The notes: a model not told the origin generated them from the sequence alone. 64,000 nt of DNA from Mactra quadrangularis (GCA_025267735.1 CM046298.1:40201917-40265916); one strand, 5' to 3'; shown: positions 35,701-47,480, counted from the first letter of the stretch. Program-made: numbers and translations.

Positions 35701-38700
35701 GTTTCGGTGCTATGTACAAAATGTATTACATTGCCTCATCTTCGCCTGCAATGGTTTGTTTTAACTTACAATACATTTCCCTTGCATTAAACTGTATTGC
35801 ATTTTGTTGTATTGCATTTCATAAAATTGCCTTACCTAAAGTCTTCATACTATTTAGGATTACTCCAGCGATGCCAATTTTAACTGCTTTTGAGAGCATG
35901 CATCTTTCAATGCATTGCTCTACCTTTCAATTTTCTTCCAATTGCTACACCCAATATGTTATAAAATAATGAGATTTTATTTATACATGTATATGACTTT
36001 AGAGATGTGTCCACCAGTGTTGTCTCTCCTTCCTTTGCATTGTATTGTATTTTGTTGAATTGCATTTTCTAGCATTGTCCAATCTTACCTCAAGTCGTCA
36101 TACTCGTTAGGCCTTCAAAGGCGTTGCTAATTTAACAAGAGAAGTAAACGCCATAGAGAGCTTTCTCTTTGTCTTGCCATGCCCAACCTTTCCCTACCAT
36201 TTCATTGCCTTTCAATTGCTAAGCTAAGTGAAAACGGTTATTCAAACGATCACCATATTTTCACCAAACTAGTATGTTTGTACTAAGGTCCCGTATACGA
36301 ATTATCAAAGTTCTCGTGGCTGATTTTGTCATAAATGCTTCATACTTAATATTCCTAGGAACTCGATGATATGACCCCTGAAGAATAGAGACTGACAAGT
36401 GATCTCGATTATCAAATGGCGAGTATAGAGACTGGCTGGTCGCTTGATTGTCTGACTTGTGTAATTGGTTTATATATAGTAACTGTATTAATTAGAACGC
36501 TTATTATGGCTACAATATGAAACATTATGTCAAATGATGACAACTGATATGATCATTAAAACTATAGTATAATATTTAGGTCATTGTCCATTCTGACCAC
36601 TTAACTATATTATACAGTGAAAATTCATTTAAAAAACGTATAGGCTCGAGTTGTTTCTTTCATTGTCGTCGGCCTGTTCTTGCTGATTTATGTTCAGGTA
36701 CTCTTGTCTCAGTGAAGTCATTGCCTGCTCGCCTTGTATATATGGCAATGCAATTAGCTTTGTTGTTTATGTGTTTGTGAATTCGCTCGCAGCATTGTCG
36801 ATTGAATGATGGGTTTAAGTTTATTCAACATGACAATTCGTTATTGGTTGTTATTGGACCTTTTGTGGCAAGTGTGAGTGTGATGCATCTTAGACCTTAT
36901 TTTAAATCCTTAGGGGCGAAAATCCCATAGATTCTTGTATTATTATTTGTGGTGTCCCTTTTATAACAAAAAATTAAAAACATCTCTCCCTCTTTGTTTT
37001 TTGGCTGCGTGGAAGTGTTTTGTACAGTAGCTGTTCCAGATCAATACGTTTGCTTACATCTTTTTAAATACATGTAGTCAGAAATAAAATCATGCTAACA
37101 TAACTAGCTTAGAACCTGATTGCATTGGTCGTTGTTAACATATAGAATAAAGTTTGATCGGAAACTCGTAAAAGCGTTTTGTTGCGAGGCGGAAGTCATT
37201 TGGAAAATGACAGTTCAATATGACTATTGTAAAGAGGAGATCGTCCTTGGATGAGGGGGGGGGGGGTTGTATTTATGCGAAAATGCACTTAAATTATGAC
37301 AAACTATCCGCAGCTGTTTTTACGTGCTTTTGTATAAAGAAACCATCTTTGTCTACATTGACCTTACTAACTAAGATTGCATTTTAGTATTCGCCATATG
37401 TATGCCATCTGTCATGACATTGTTACCAATTAAACTATTATTTATGTTGTTTAAATTTCCTCTATGTAATCAATCAAAATGTGAATTTTATACAATTGTC
37501 AAGTGTGTTCTGTTTTCAGGGCAATGTCATCGTTTAAAGCTTGCTATGTACCAAAGTCTAACGAATGTACCAAAGATTTAAGTTTCTCCATGACTTTTGG
37601 TACTATAGAAAACACTATTGAATATTTATGTGTGGAAGGCTATGATGGTAGGTATACATGAATTATGACAATTTTAATTGTGTAACCACGATCATTAGTC
37701 TCATATGGGAACTTACTAGCCTGGTAAGCACACCTGGTAGAGCTTCTGGCTCAATGGTTTTGGGCTTGATCACTGGGCGGGATCAATTCAGCATAGTTAG
37801 TACATGAATTATTTTCTAAGGTCAATTTCCCGCTTAACTCTGTTTCAAGTGTGACCGCTGTCATCCGCTGGTGAGGAAGTAAGCTTATAACTTAGTCCAG
37901 ATATTAGTTTTTGTCAGAATTAAAATATTACTGTTATATGTAAAGTATGTACATATTTACAGTCGTAACCTGTGTCTTGTTTGTTATTTGCACATTAGAG
38001 AGATTCAAACAGATTACTTTTTTCCATTTGCATGATAATGAGTTATCTTTTTTTAATATTTTAAAATATTTATATCATTCCTCGAATCCTGGAGAATTAA
38101 CTAATCCAACGTCATTAATGCAACACGTTATTTTTCATAGCAGTCACAGACTCATATATTGCGGGCAGGGGGCTTTTTCATGTTACAAGCACCCTGTGCG
38201 TGTGGTTACCCGAGCGCAAAATTAAACAAAGAAATTCAAAAACCAGGAAATTCCACGCTATTGATTTGCTTCAAATGTGTCAGGGAAGAATTGTAGAAGT
38301 TAAGTCAATATATGATTTGATTTCAGCCATACTTGAGCATGCTTCGTGTTGGAACCAGACAGAAGTGACAGCAGAAACAACATATTGTCATATGGATCAA
38401 AATAGGATGACCAACGATTTATTAACACAACAAAAAGCTGGCGTTTTAGAACCTGCAAAATTAAAAGACTTATGGTGCCAGTAAGTATTTGACCATTTAA
38501 AGACACATTTTCCTGAATAGGAAACATTTTAATTATTGTTTACGCCAATTGTATATAGTATTAGCTCGATGGCTCGACCTAGAGGGAGATGAAAAATCGA
38601 GCGGCCAAATTTTGTTCGAATTTTACCTTATTACTTCCCTTTGTTAAGTACATGTTCTTGTTATCTCCCTTTTGGTTGATTATAAGGATCGACCCTTCAT

Positions 38701-39937
38701 AGTGCTTGCATATTTGGGAATCTTCGTTGTACATAGCATGTTTTTGGTAAAATTAAAATGGTATTTTATGTTGTACTGTTATATCTAAAATATATATCTT
38801 AGTGGGTTGCGGGGGTATTGCTGAATTGTTTCTAAAACTGATATTCGCCTACGCATTGCAGATCGCAAACAATAAAAACTCCAGTGCGGTAATGGCGGGC
38901 ATTTAATCACGAGCATGTGCACTTTATGTACAGCAATGTAATCGTAGTAAGTCTGGCGCACAAAAACAAATAAAGAAAGCCCCGAAACATATCTAATATA
39001 CTACCGACTTCACTCAGTCAGTACGAATTACCAATAAGCTTTATCGCGGTTTTGTAGTTGTCAACGATTCATTATCATGCATGTCCACGTTAAATTGGAA
39101 TTCACAAGACAAAATATATTTCAGAATTTTGGACAACACAACTACGTGTATGCAAGAAGCAGTATCAACGCGATGTGGAGAAGTACCCGGTTGTATTATG
39201 CGGACTATGATGACACGTGCTCTGAAAAGACTGGCTGGATTAATGCAATGTACATCACGTAAGTCATAACTATGTTTTGAGCCAACTGTTATTATATAGC
39301 TGTGTTATTATTGATTGTAACCATGGTTGTCTTCATAGCAGAACTGCTTTGTACTGGAATCTTAAAGCTTTTTCACAAGGAGCTAATAACGTCTCACTAC
39401 ACAGATGAAAAACGACATTGTATATTTGTATGACTTTTATGGTCAGACGCAATCACGAATCGAACCCGGATCACTCGATATGAAGACTAGCGTATTAAAA
39501 TGTTTACTTCTGCGGTTCGTAGAGTAATTCTGTCAATTGAAAGGAATTTAGAATTTTAAGGAACAATTAGTAGGTTGACTTAGCGCCGTGATATGATCTA
39601 TGCAATGTATTGCTACCGTGTTCAACTCAATCGAAATCAAACCAAATTCTATAAAAATTTAAATCAGATAAGCTATGTCTCATACAGTTGAAATGAGATT
39701 TATATCATGGTTTTCAATCTTTCAGCACAAAGTTCCTGTGATGCGGACGTTCACTCAGATGGTACGGTACATGTTGATGGTGACCTACATTTGGATCATG
39801 CCGACGATCATGGGCATGCGCATATGAATGAAACAGCAGAACCAGAAAACAGTGCCAACACAATATTTCTATATATTTATTCATATATTCTGTCATTATG
39901 CTTGCTTTGCCATGTTTTCTGTCGACAAGTACAATAA
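29728..39937 (+). CDS. secreted Cys-rich protein with His/Asp-rich tail
   Basis: Six coding exons: 29728-29794, 30365-30497, 37520-37647, 38327-38480, 39125-39258 and 39726-39937. All have GT/AG junctions and the phases (1, 2, 1, 2, 1) join into 275 residues. Residues 1-22 are a signal peptide. Residues 62-130 and 155-210 look like two copies of one helical Cys-rich module (LKKLC-x8-C...C...YLC and LKDLWC-x8-C...C...C...LMQC). This recalls DUF19/T20D4.11-like secreted proteins, but the family call is tentative. Residues 211-238 are rich in His and Asp and could bind metal. Residues 252-271 are hydrophobic and end with RQVQ, so a GPI signal or a membrane anchor is possible. Intron 2 is 7 kb and full of repeats. 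The start was chosen because the signal peptide begins there and the phase fits. Function unknown. Confidence 0.7.
30569..30720 (+). repeat. direct repeat within intron 2, left copy
   Basis: GTGGTGCCCCTTTTATAACA, then TTTTTGGCTAAGTGG and TTGCTCACATCT, recur in diverged form at 36948-37090. No gene is seen in either copy. Confidence 0.5.
31417..31477. mobile_element. CATTCTCGTACC foldback MITE, copy c
   Basis: A 61-bp inverted repeat, CATTCTCGTACCC...GGGTACGAGAATG, with AATCTTGATAACC inside. The flanks CTTGTA and TGTACAAG extend the palindrome. Confidence 0.75.
32130..32400 (+). repeat. SINE-like repeat, family 2, copy in intron 2
   Basis: Shares GGCCTTGTGGAA, ACTGGTTATA and CCAGGAAAGCTAGGT words, in order, with 63420-63690, ending with a TTAAAC-type tail. 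A weak tRNA-like B box (GATTCGAATCA) lies at its start. Confidence 0.55.
33084..34187. mobile_element. 1.1-kb TIR element with internal tandem repeats
   Basis: The ends GGTGGCAAATTTCTGCCAAC and GGTGGCAGAAATATGCCACC are inverted repeats, each itself near-palindromic. Inside, about three units of roughly 115-126 bp carry CACTTAATTAACTAGTTAA and GGTTATCTAGTTACGTAAC-like words (33777-34080). There is no coding capacity, so it is a non-autonomous DNA element. Confidence 0.65.
34726..35020 (+). mobile_element. tRNA-derived SINE, + strand, diverged
   Basis: A box CAGCTCAGTCGGTAGG, B-box-like region GAATTCGATTCC, body words CAGAGATTTAGCC and GAGTAGGTTAATTGAC, tail CGTTAAACACAACC. Same family as 23402-23724. 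Confidence 0.8.
35710..36235. repeat. diverged direct duplication in intron 2
   Basis: Two stretches (about 35720-35960 and 36000-36230) share CATTGTATT/GCATTT words, CTTACCT-AAGTC-TCATACT and a GCGATGCC/GCGTTGC motif in the same order. Nothing coding is seen. Confidence 0.35.
36948..37090 (+). repeat. direct repeat within intron 2, right copy
   Basis: Counterpart of 30569-30720, with GTGGTGTCCCTTTTATAACA and TTTTTTGGCTGCGTGG. Confidence 0.5.
39430..39650. repeat. diverged SINE fragment in intron 5
   Basis: AGTAGGTTGACTTAGCGCCGTGATATGA and TGTATTGCTACCGTGTTCAAC (in pieces) resemble the tail half of the tRNA-SINE. An inverse B-box-like GAATCGAACC lies upstream at about 39456. Confidence 0.5.
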
Positions 39938-39938
39938 A
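39933..39938 (+). terminator. possible polyadenylation signal overlapping the stop codon
   Basis: AATAAA overlaps the TAA stop (39935-39937) of the Cys-rich gene. If used, the 3' UTR would be only about 20 nt. Other AATAAA words lie further on, for example near 40493. Confidence 0.35.
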
Positions 39939-40583
39939 ACAAATGACACACACATATGTTAATTCCTTATTTTATGTAGAACTATTCACAAATGGCGGTA
40001 TCAAAATGAAAGTATCCGCTACAGTCTTTATTATTATTAATATTATTATTATTGTTATACACCGGATTTGTATAGCGTTCTTTTCATATAGAATATATGT
40101 TCAAAAGCGCCTATCACACAATGATTGATTACTATAAAGTGAAGGGATCGGGGAACACATGCATTGTCATTTCTGCATTTTATAAACTTACTGACAACTG
40201 GACCTTACGCTGAAATTCTTACGCAAAATATCATAGCAAGTCTATTTCATAAATTTGCCTTTCTACATCCGAAGGGTAATAAAAATAACTATGATATAGT
40301 GCTCAGAAGGTCTACAATATTCTGTATTATCCAGGATATTAAATTCTGGTATTTATAGACAAAAATGACTATAATTATTATGAATGTTTCCTGCTTTTGA
40401 CTTACGATGATTCGATCGTAAGACATTTGTGAAAATCGCCGCCGCATTAATCCCTATTGTGACGTTTTTATTACTGACTAAACTGTAAAAAATAAAATAA
40501 TGGCGAATATCTACGTGATGGATGTATATAGACTTAAAATGCAAGCAAATTGTTTTAATAAGTTAATACGGTGTAAACCACAT

Positions 40584-40631
40584 GCGACCGGCACGGTCCC
40601 TTATCTTTTGATTTGGGGCCGTGCCGGTCGC
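40584..40631. repeat. GC-rich hairpin
   Basis: Arms GCGACCGGCACGGTCCC and GGGGCCGTGCCGGTCGC (17 bp, one mismatch) surround a 14-nt loop in otherwise AT-rich DNA. It lies between the convergent 3' ends of the Cys-rich gene and the discoidin-like gene. Confidence 0.85.
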
Positions 40632-40734
40632 CTGTGATGTAAACAGGGTGTAGATTATGGAGCTCGCGCAAGTAAATATTAAAAGGAATCGGTAAAAATA
40701 AAATTTTGCGAGGTCTTGATAAGGTCTGTATGAG

Positions 40735-40740
40735 TTTATT
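40735..40740 (-). terminator. possible polyadenylation signal of the discoidin-like gene
   Basis: TTTATT on the + strand (AATAAA on the - strand) lies about 320 nt after the stop of the - strand gene. Confidence 0.4.
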
Positions 40741-41059
40741 CAAGAAACATAAAATAATTATATCCATAGCCCAAGAACTATTGATAATTACAAAAACATA
40801 AAAAAAAACCAACCGCATAAAGTATTTTATATGCATGGTACATGTACATTGCATTAGGCCATATTTTCATCAATCAAGAACAAAACAAGGAATTGTGAAT
40901 TTCCATTGTGATCATGAAATAAATAAGCACATGTCTAAGCAAGCAACACAAAAGTTTAGTTTCTAATGAGTCAAAATTAGACCATAATGGAAACAGTACG
41001 TTATGCGATATGATGTAATAACATATTGCAACTCCCTTAAACATTTACATGTAGTACCT

Positions 41060-44000
41060 CTAGAAATATGAATATATCAAGAGTTCGAATATCTCCAATG
41101 ACATGTCATCTAAATTTTTCGTGATGTGCATGGAAGATGTGTTATGCCAGCAAATCCCTTGTTGTGGCTTGAATGTGCAGACTTCTCTAGCATAATAGCC
41201 AGCACCTTTGCACGATGAAAGTGGAAATTGCATTCCAGACATGTCTATGATCAACCGCATGGCATAATATCCTATAATAGAAATTATGCGAGTATATCAA
41301 CAGCATGACATAATATCCCAAAATAGAAATCATGCAAGTATATCAACAGCATGGCATAATATCCTTAAATAGAAGCCATGCGAGTATATCAACAGCATGG
41401 CATAATATCCTGAAATAGAAATCATGCGAGTATATCAACAGCATGGCATAATATCCTGAAATAGAAATCATGCGAGTATATCAACAGCATGGCAAAATAT
41501 CCTGAAATAGAAATCATGCGAGTATATCAACAGCATGACATAATATCCTGAAATAGAAATCATGCGAGTATATCAACAGCATGGCATAATATCCTAAAAT
41601 AGAAATCATGCAAGTATAACAACAGCATACCATAATATCCTAAAATAGAAATCATGCGAGTATATCAACAGCATGACATAATATTCTAAAATAGAAATCA
41701 TGCGGGTATATCAACAGCATGGCATAATATCCTAAAATAGAAATCATGCGAGTTTATCGCAACGATAACAATTTCAAGCAATGCATGACAGTTTTGTAAA
41801 ATGTGGCCACTTTATAGGCATAATTGGCAAATAATGTTTTGTCTTAATGAACGTTCAACTGCTTTATTTTAAGTCATTAGGCGAATTTTAGTAGTGACAT
41901 ATTCTTAAAATAAAAAAAATAATAATATATACAATATACTGGAAGTTCGTAAACATGAGTATAAAAGGGTTGCCCTGGTCATGTTTCTTTTGTATTCATT
42001 ATTTATAATTTGAATTGGAATGAGATGTACAGTTCTTTGAAAATAATGATTATCTGATACATTTTCATCACTTAACAGTTGACTGACTCGTGTGTGACAC
42101 ATCAAAACTGGTACTGCAATCGTATTACAAGTCAGTGATAGAATCATAAAATATACATATAAATATGATTATATACCCAAAGTTTGCACTGCCTGACATT
42201 TTGATCAAAAATAAACTACGATCAATCACTTTGGGTAAAGTATAAAAGTTTGGACGCAGTCATTAACTTTGATTTTTATACACGGACGAGCATACAAATA
42301 TGTTTCTCTAAGACGTAAAATCATGAATTAAATATTATTTATAACCACAACTACTGGATTCAAACCAGTTTGTCAACCTTACATGTCGTTATTTATACCT
42401 GCTGATTTAGTACTTTTTATCTGTCTTCATATGTTCAGCTATTAAACATAAAACATTGGAGTGCATCTGACGAGTTCATGGTAATAAATGAGATATAATA
42501 AAAGTTACGTCTGATTAATATGCAAAAAACTAACATCACAACATCTTCATCAAAAGATCGCTTTATTGAAATCCTATGTGAATACACTTAAAGATTTAAT
42601 ATTCAAGATGATAAGACAATAAGCATTTTAAACATTCAACATTCTATTTAATCTCCGTCAAACCTCAATACACAACTTGCTATAATCTATGAACTAATGG
42701 TCCAAGCATACATTATTAAAAAGATTAACAAATTTTCGACTTTGTACTTAACAGAACAGGAATGGATGAAATCAAATTATTAACAGTTTTTCTTTTATCA
42801 TAAGGTTATGCATGTATGAATAAAATAAAACAAATTTGGAACTGCGATGCAATGCATTGCACATTGGACCTACAAGTTATGCATAATTTATTATTCAAAT
42901 GAAAAAATAATTTAAGTATATTTTTTTATTCTATCATACGCAGAACAACCACTGCATGAAAACTTCAGACAATTTCATATAAATCATCTACAAAGCCACT
43001 ACAAATTTACAGAGGCCCTCTACTAGTATTCTGCACAAGAGCAGCTTTATATATTTCCCTTACGTGTAATTCTTATTTAATTAACCATTGCAGAGCAACA
43101 ACCTATGAACAGCGACACCCTTAAGTTCTTCACAGTCAGTGATGTCAAACATATGTTGAGCTGCACCACTAAATATGGATATTTGTCCAAACATATATAC
43201 ATAATTTTCTAAACGCGGGTTTCTAGTTTGCTTTCACTATCTAACATTACTTTATTTTCGTGGTAAATCTTAGTAGTAAATATTTCTTTGTTATTTATAT
43301 ACTATTTCCTGGAAACTTGAACACGATTAGGACACAAAGGATTGGTATTTAGAGCTTGAACAAGCTACAATTGGATTAAACTTCAAATGCATGAAACAGT
43401 ACATGTAAATTGTAAAATGTATCAAATTGTGTTCAAAAGACAACATGGGGACTTGAACAAGAGTTAAAACTTTTGACAATAATACTGGGCACTTTAGTTT
43501 AGAATGTTCGTGTTAATGCTCAAGATTTAGTTACTATAGCAGACCAAATTTTAAAAACACATTTCAATGTAAGCAAAATAAAAAGTGCCATATCATCAAC
43601 ATATGGAACGCACCTAAATAATGTTTATAAATTTTGTAAATGTTTTAGTGTAACCCCACTAAAGAGTGCAATAGTAATAACATTCTTTATAAAGATATAA
43701 ATGGGTGCTATTTTTCAAATTAAGAACATGATTGCATCAATGCACATAACGAAATTGTCAAAATAAAAGCTGCAATATAAACTAGATTAAAGAATTTCTT
43801 ACGTGTGTATGTCACCACCACTTTCGAAACACGCCAGGCATTTACGAAGTCCATTTGGTACCAAGCATCGGCGCCATTGGCATAAAAACGACTTGTATAT
43901 ATTTTATCTATCGAATATATCAGATTTCCATCCTGACCACCATTCTGAGTCAGCACAGCACCATTCTGAATTAGGATATCTGAAAGGAGGAAGCCTTTGT

Positions 44001-44712
44001 TTCTTTAGGAACTCTTCGGTAATTTTGTACGCATATTTTTGTTTAAGTTGGAGTGATTATCCGAATGGCCTCGGACATCAGAAATAAGCAGTAATACAGC
44101 AGGTTATAAGGTCCGGCGAATAACTCGCTGGCAAATACTGCATTTTTTGTATTGCTACCTCACATTGAATTTATGTTTTAAAATAGATTACTTAAGGTTC
44201 ATTCATGTTCTAACTCAATACAACTTTAACTTAGACCCAATGCGTCACGATGTCGTTGGTAGTATAAGCCCAACATTTGGACGAGGTGGTAAATTTAAAC
44301 CGTCCAAGACTCGTACTTAGAGGGGTTACCGACTGAGCTAGCATAGCTAGGCAGAACATTTTATGTAACAAGAAGGTAAATTAAAGTACTTACCAGTTAC
44401 ATCAAATGATACTCTTTCATACACAACCCACCCTTGAGCTGTGGCAAAGGTTCCACACCCCACAGCCTCGACCAACCTACAGACTTTACTTAACGGAGAG
44501 TATTGTGCATAGCCACAAGAGTTATCCATTCCACATTGGGCAGCACATGCTATACCGTTACGAACGTCATTCAAAAAGATATAAGGCTCATTTTCCAGCA
44601 GGAAGTCTTGATTCAGTTTGAATTTACCAGGCTTGCCACTTTCCATAGATAGCGTGACTGTCACAAAACAACTTATTAAGATAACCAATCCATGTAAAAT
44701 TTTCATCGCCAT
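41060..44712 (-). CDS. secreted PAN/apple + F5/8C (discoidin/fucolectin-like) protein
   Basis: Three coding exons on the - strand: 44712-44394, 43979-43803 and 41271-41060. They join at GT/AG sites in phases 1 and 1 to give 235 residues. Residues 1-22 are a signal peptide; an in-frame ATG further upstream (44775) would bury it, so 44712 was chosen. Residues 45-100 form a PAN/apple-like domain (FLNDV...C56, C60, C66, C78, C86...WVVYER). Residues 107-235 resemble an F5/8 type C or eel-fucolectin domain (Y-x-MDFVNAWRVSKVVVTYT, then LEIFELLIYSYF at the end). Such proteins bind glycans or surfaces outside the cell, often in immunity or adhesion. The role here is inferred. The final intron contains the 46-bp minisatellite directly against exon 3. 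Confidence 0.8.
41256..41760. repeat. 46-bp minisatellite, 11 units, overlapping the exon 3 acceptor
   Basis: The unit GCATGGCATAATATCC-TGAAATAGAAATCATGCG-AGTATATCAACA repeats 11 times with few changes. The first unit includes the 5' end of exon 3 and its splice acceptor. Read on the - strand, nearly every unit carries CTATTTCAG or CTATTTTAG followed by GATATTATG, a copy of the acceptor and first exon bases. Confidence 0.95.
41775..43800 (-). other. intron 2 of the discoidin-like gene, no other feature seen
   Basis: AT-rich. The only structure noted is a short inverted pair, TACCCAAAGT...ACTTTGGGTA, at about 42173-42238. Confidence 0.4.
44225..44350 (-). repeat. decayed tRNA-SINE fragment in intron 1
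   Basis: TTACCGACTGAGCTAGCATA is an inverse A-box region. The rest of the head is worn. It lies about 45 bp from the exon 1 donor. Confidence 0.4.
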
Positions 44713-45580
44713 GTCTGACTCTAAAGACCGTGTATCTATGGAATGATATCGCGGACGAACGTACATAAATACCAAAGAGCATGTTTATCTCCGCCCACAT
44801 TAATCAATGACCGCCGTATCCGGGATGCACCCATATGCAATGATGTGCCTGACTAAACAAAAGGAATAAAATCTAAATTTAAATCAGCATGAGATTTAGT
44901 CCGTTGATTACCTCGATTAATATTGTATAATGTAATGGAAATAAGTAAAACTATCTAAAACTATCTATCTATGAACTGTTGTATGACTACGTGTTCAGAG
45001 AAGAGAATTTATTAATACTAATGAGAATGTCAAAGCTGCAAATTCAAGAAGTTATAGCAATAAGAAATTGGTTACGTTGTGGAATGCATTCTTCTTAGCA
45101 ACGATGCTTAAATAAAAAAAGGTTAAGATTGTTATGTTTGAGTTGGAAAGAAAACTATATTTGTCTGACAAACAAACTAGAGTAACTTTTAAGACTCTAT
45201 TATCTGGTCTATAAAATCCGCAAATAGTTCGTATGAATAGCATGGACATGTATAACCTTTATATCTGTATTGGTGCATTGTTTTTCTAGCAAGATACACG
45301 AGTCATACTTCTTATGTTCTCTTGTGAACTGTGCTCTTATTCGGTGCCTGTACTTATTGCAATCTTTGCTTTTTATAGAATATACTTCTAATTTTTGTCA
45401 ATTTGTCACGCGTGACTTATTGTATCATGCGTTTCTTGCAGAAATGTTTTATCTGCTAACTGATTTTAAAGTTACGTTCTAAATGTCCTATATAACTATA
45501 CATGTATTTGTGTTTTATGTAACGCAATCATTGTACATGAAATATGCATTTTTATGTTCTCTGTTATGCATGTTTGACTC

Positions 45581-45648
45581 CATTCTCTTATCCAGATGTT
45601 ATCAAGATTCTAAATCGAGATTCTTGATAACCTCTAGGTACGAGAATG
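45581..45648. mobile_element. CATTCTCGTACC foldback MITE, copy d
   Basis: 68 bp. GTTATCAAGATTCTAAATCG and CGAGATTCTTGATAAC form the inner inverted repeat; the ends are CATTCTC and GAGAATG. The flanks share GTTTG. Confidence 0.8.
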
Positions 45649-45649
45649 G

Positions 45650-46800
45650 TTTGCATGTTGTTGGTTTCAATCATAGACATATTAAACTAGAGTGGCTATC
45701 ATATTGATTTATTGCTGAGCCTTTATCGTACTATAGAAGGCCTGGAATGGCGACAGATACCAAGTAGAAATCTTCTTGTCTAAAACAATCTAAATCCGTA
45801 AGGCTTAAAGCTTCCATACAAATGTATTTATTACATTGACTTGTTAACGAAGTCCTGTACAAAGATTGTTGAAATTGTTCCTGTGAATTCAATTTGTGTC
45901 CCATCATCGGGGGTCGACAGTTTTGAATAAATGATTTTCAGCAGGGCATAATCAAGGTCAAATAAATTTGCATAAACTTAAAATTGACATGATTATATGC
46001 TTACCATAGTAAGTGTAATATGCACATCATAAAAACTTGGAGTACATTTGAGATATTAATGGGATAACACTGATTTTAGCTTTAATAAAGCAATGGGTAT
46101 AACTACACGTACCCTTTCAAAAAAGTAAATAGACCCGCTACTAAAGACACCAGAATTATATCCCTTAGTAAATATAGTTTTTTTTTTACTATTGATACTA
46201 TTGATTATCTGACCTATTTTTCAATGGTTTCTAATTTTCCTATTGTGTGTACAAAGCTCACTAGTTTTATTAATTTTGGCATTCGTTTCATCTTACATTA
46301 TGATTATAATTTACTTGTTATATTTATAAGATTTGTGTGTCGGTGTTGAGTTTGTATAAAACCTACGAATAAAGTCTGTATTGTTACCGATCTATATATT
46401 TAATACAGTTCCCTGATAGGGGTGTAACAGTTAACTAATATATCGGTTGAAATTGCATTTACGAAATCTGACGTCAAAATCGAAAATTTAAATTTTGAAT
46501 AACTGTTAAAATATGTCGAACATATTAAATAATCGTTTTATGCTATAACAGATTATACATTTAGTAAAATGAAAGTTCTTCTCGAAAGTTCGTTACAAAA
46601 ATGCATTTTCTAATATATGTTATCTATATCCATTTTACTCAAATTATTCAAACGTCTATATAAAAGAGATTATATTTGAAAATTAATTATTTATATCAGA
46701 GGCATAGATAACATATATATTTATCTAATTCTCTGTTCATATGTGTGTAATGTTTATCTAATTAAGATGATGCATGTGCATTTATTCCTGCTTTGCATGT
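45650..46800. other. AT-rich intergenic DNA, no feature recognised
   Basis: No open frame of interest. AGGGGTGTAACAGTTAAC near 46419 resembles the start of a hAT-type element, but no matching end was found. Confidence 0.3.
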
Positions 46801-47017
46801 CTACGCAAAACGCATTTACGACCAGTTACGGTGTTAGACTGGCAATCATTGCCGGGATAGCCAGCTTCGTGTTGGTTCGAATCCCATAGTAAGTAAGTAA
46901 TATTTATTTATGAAGTCGGTGAGCATAACTTGATACAAAAAACACAAGCTCTGAAAAGCTTTTAAAGCCGACTTATAAACTACTATTACATAAAGCAATA
47001 CATATTACAATACAATA

Positions 47018-47378
47018 AGGGACTTTAGTCAGTTATTTCCCCTTGTATACTCTTCAAATAGGTAGGTCCAATTAGTTGGATTACTCAGATTTTACCCTTT
47101 CTTTTCAATGCCAGATGGCCAAAATTAATCTTAGATAACGTTTTTGTAAATCATTTCATTTGTTTGAAATTCAAGGTAAGTATTTTTAGGGCAAAGAACT
47201 ATCTAAATTTCACCACTTCTGTTAATATCTTGATTAACAAGAAATATATTAGATGAATATTTTTTTATCCTTACATAGGAATTCAATGATAAAATCCGAG
47301 GATTCCAACTGTATGGACCTACTTACCACTTGGATTGCTTCAGATTTTATCAGGGAAAGATAACTGACTCATGTCCCT
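47018..47378. mobile_element. 361-bp MITE with long TIRs
   Basis: The ends AGGGACTTTAGTCAGTTAT and TAACTGACTCATGTCCCT are inverted repeats continuing for about 70 bp (GGTAGGTCCA/TGGACCTACT). They are flanked by AATA on both sides. There is no coding capacity. Confidence 0.8.
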
Positions 47379-47480
47379 AATACATGTATTACAGATGGAA
47401 ACGTATTAAGATATATTTAAAAAACGTCATGTGTATAAAAGTAACACATCACAATGGATTTAAGGAAAGACATAGAGGAT

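Noticed and set aside
38200..38326. N-terminal extension of exon 4 of the Cys-rich gene
   Set aside because: The acceptor at 38326/38327 (TTTGATTTCAG) restores the phase left by exon 3; the upstream open stretch does not.
41256..41760. CRISPR-like array
   Set aside because: Units are head-to-tail with no unique spacers, and the first unit overlaps an exon boundary; it is a minisatellite in a eukaryotic intron.
46829..46890. tRNA gene near GGTTCGAATCCCATA
   Set aside because: Only the B-box region is tRNA-like and no cloverleaf can be drawn; likely a SINE scrap.
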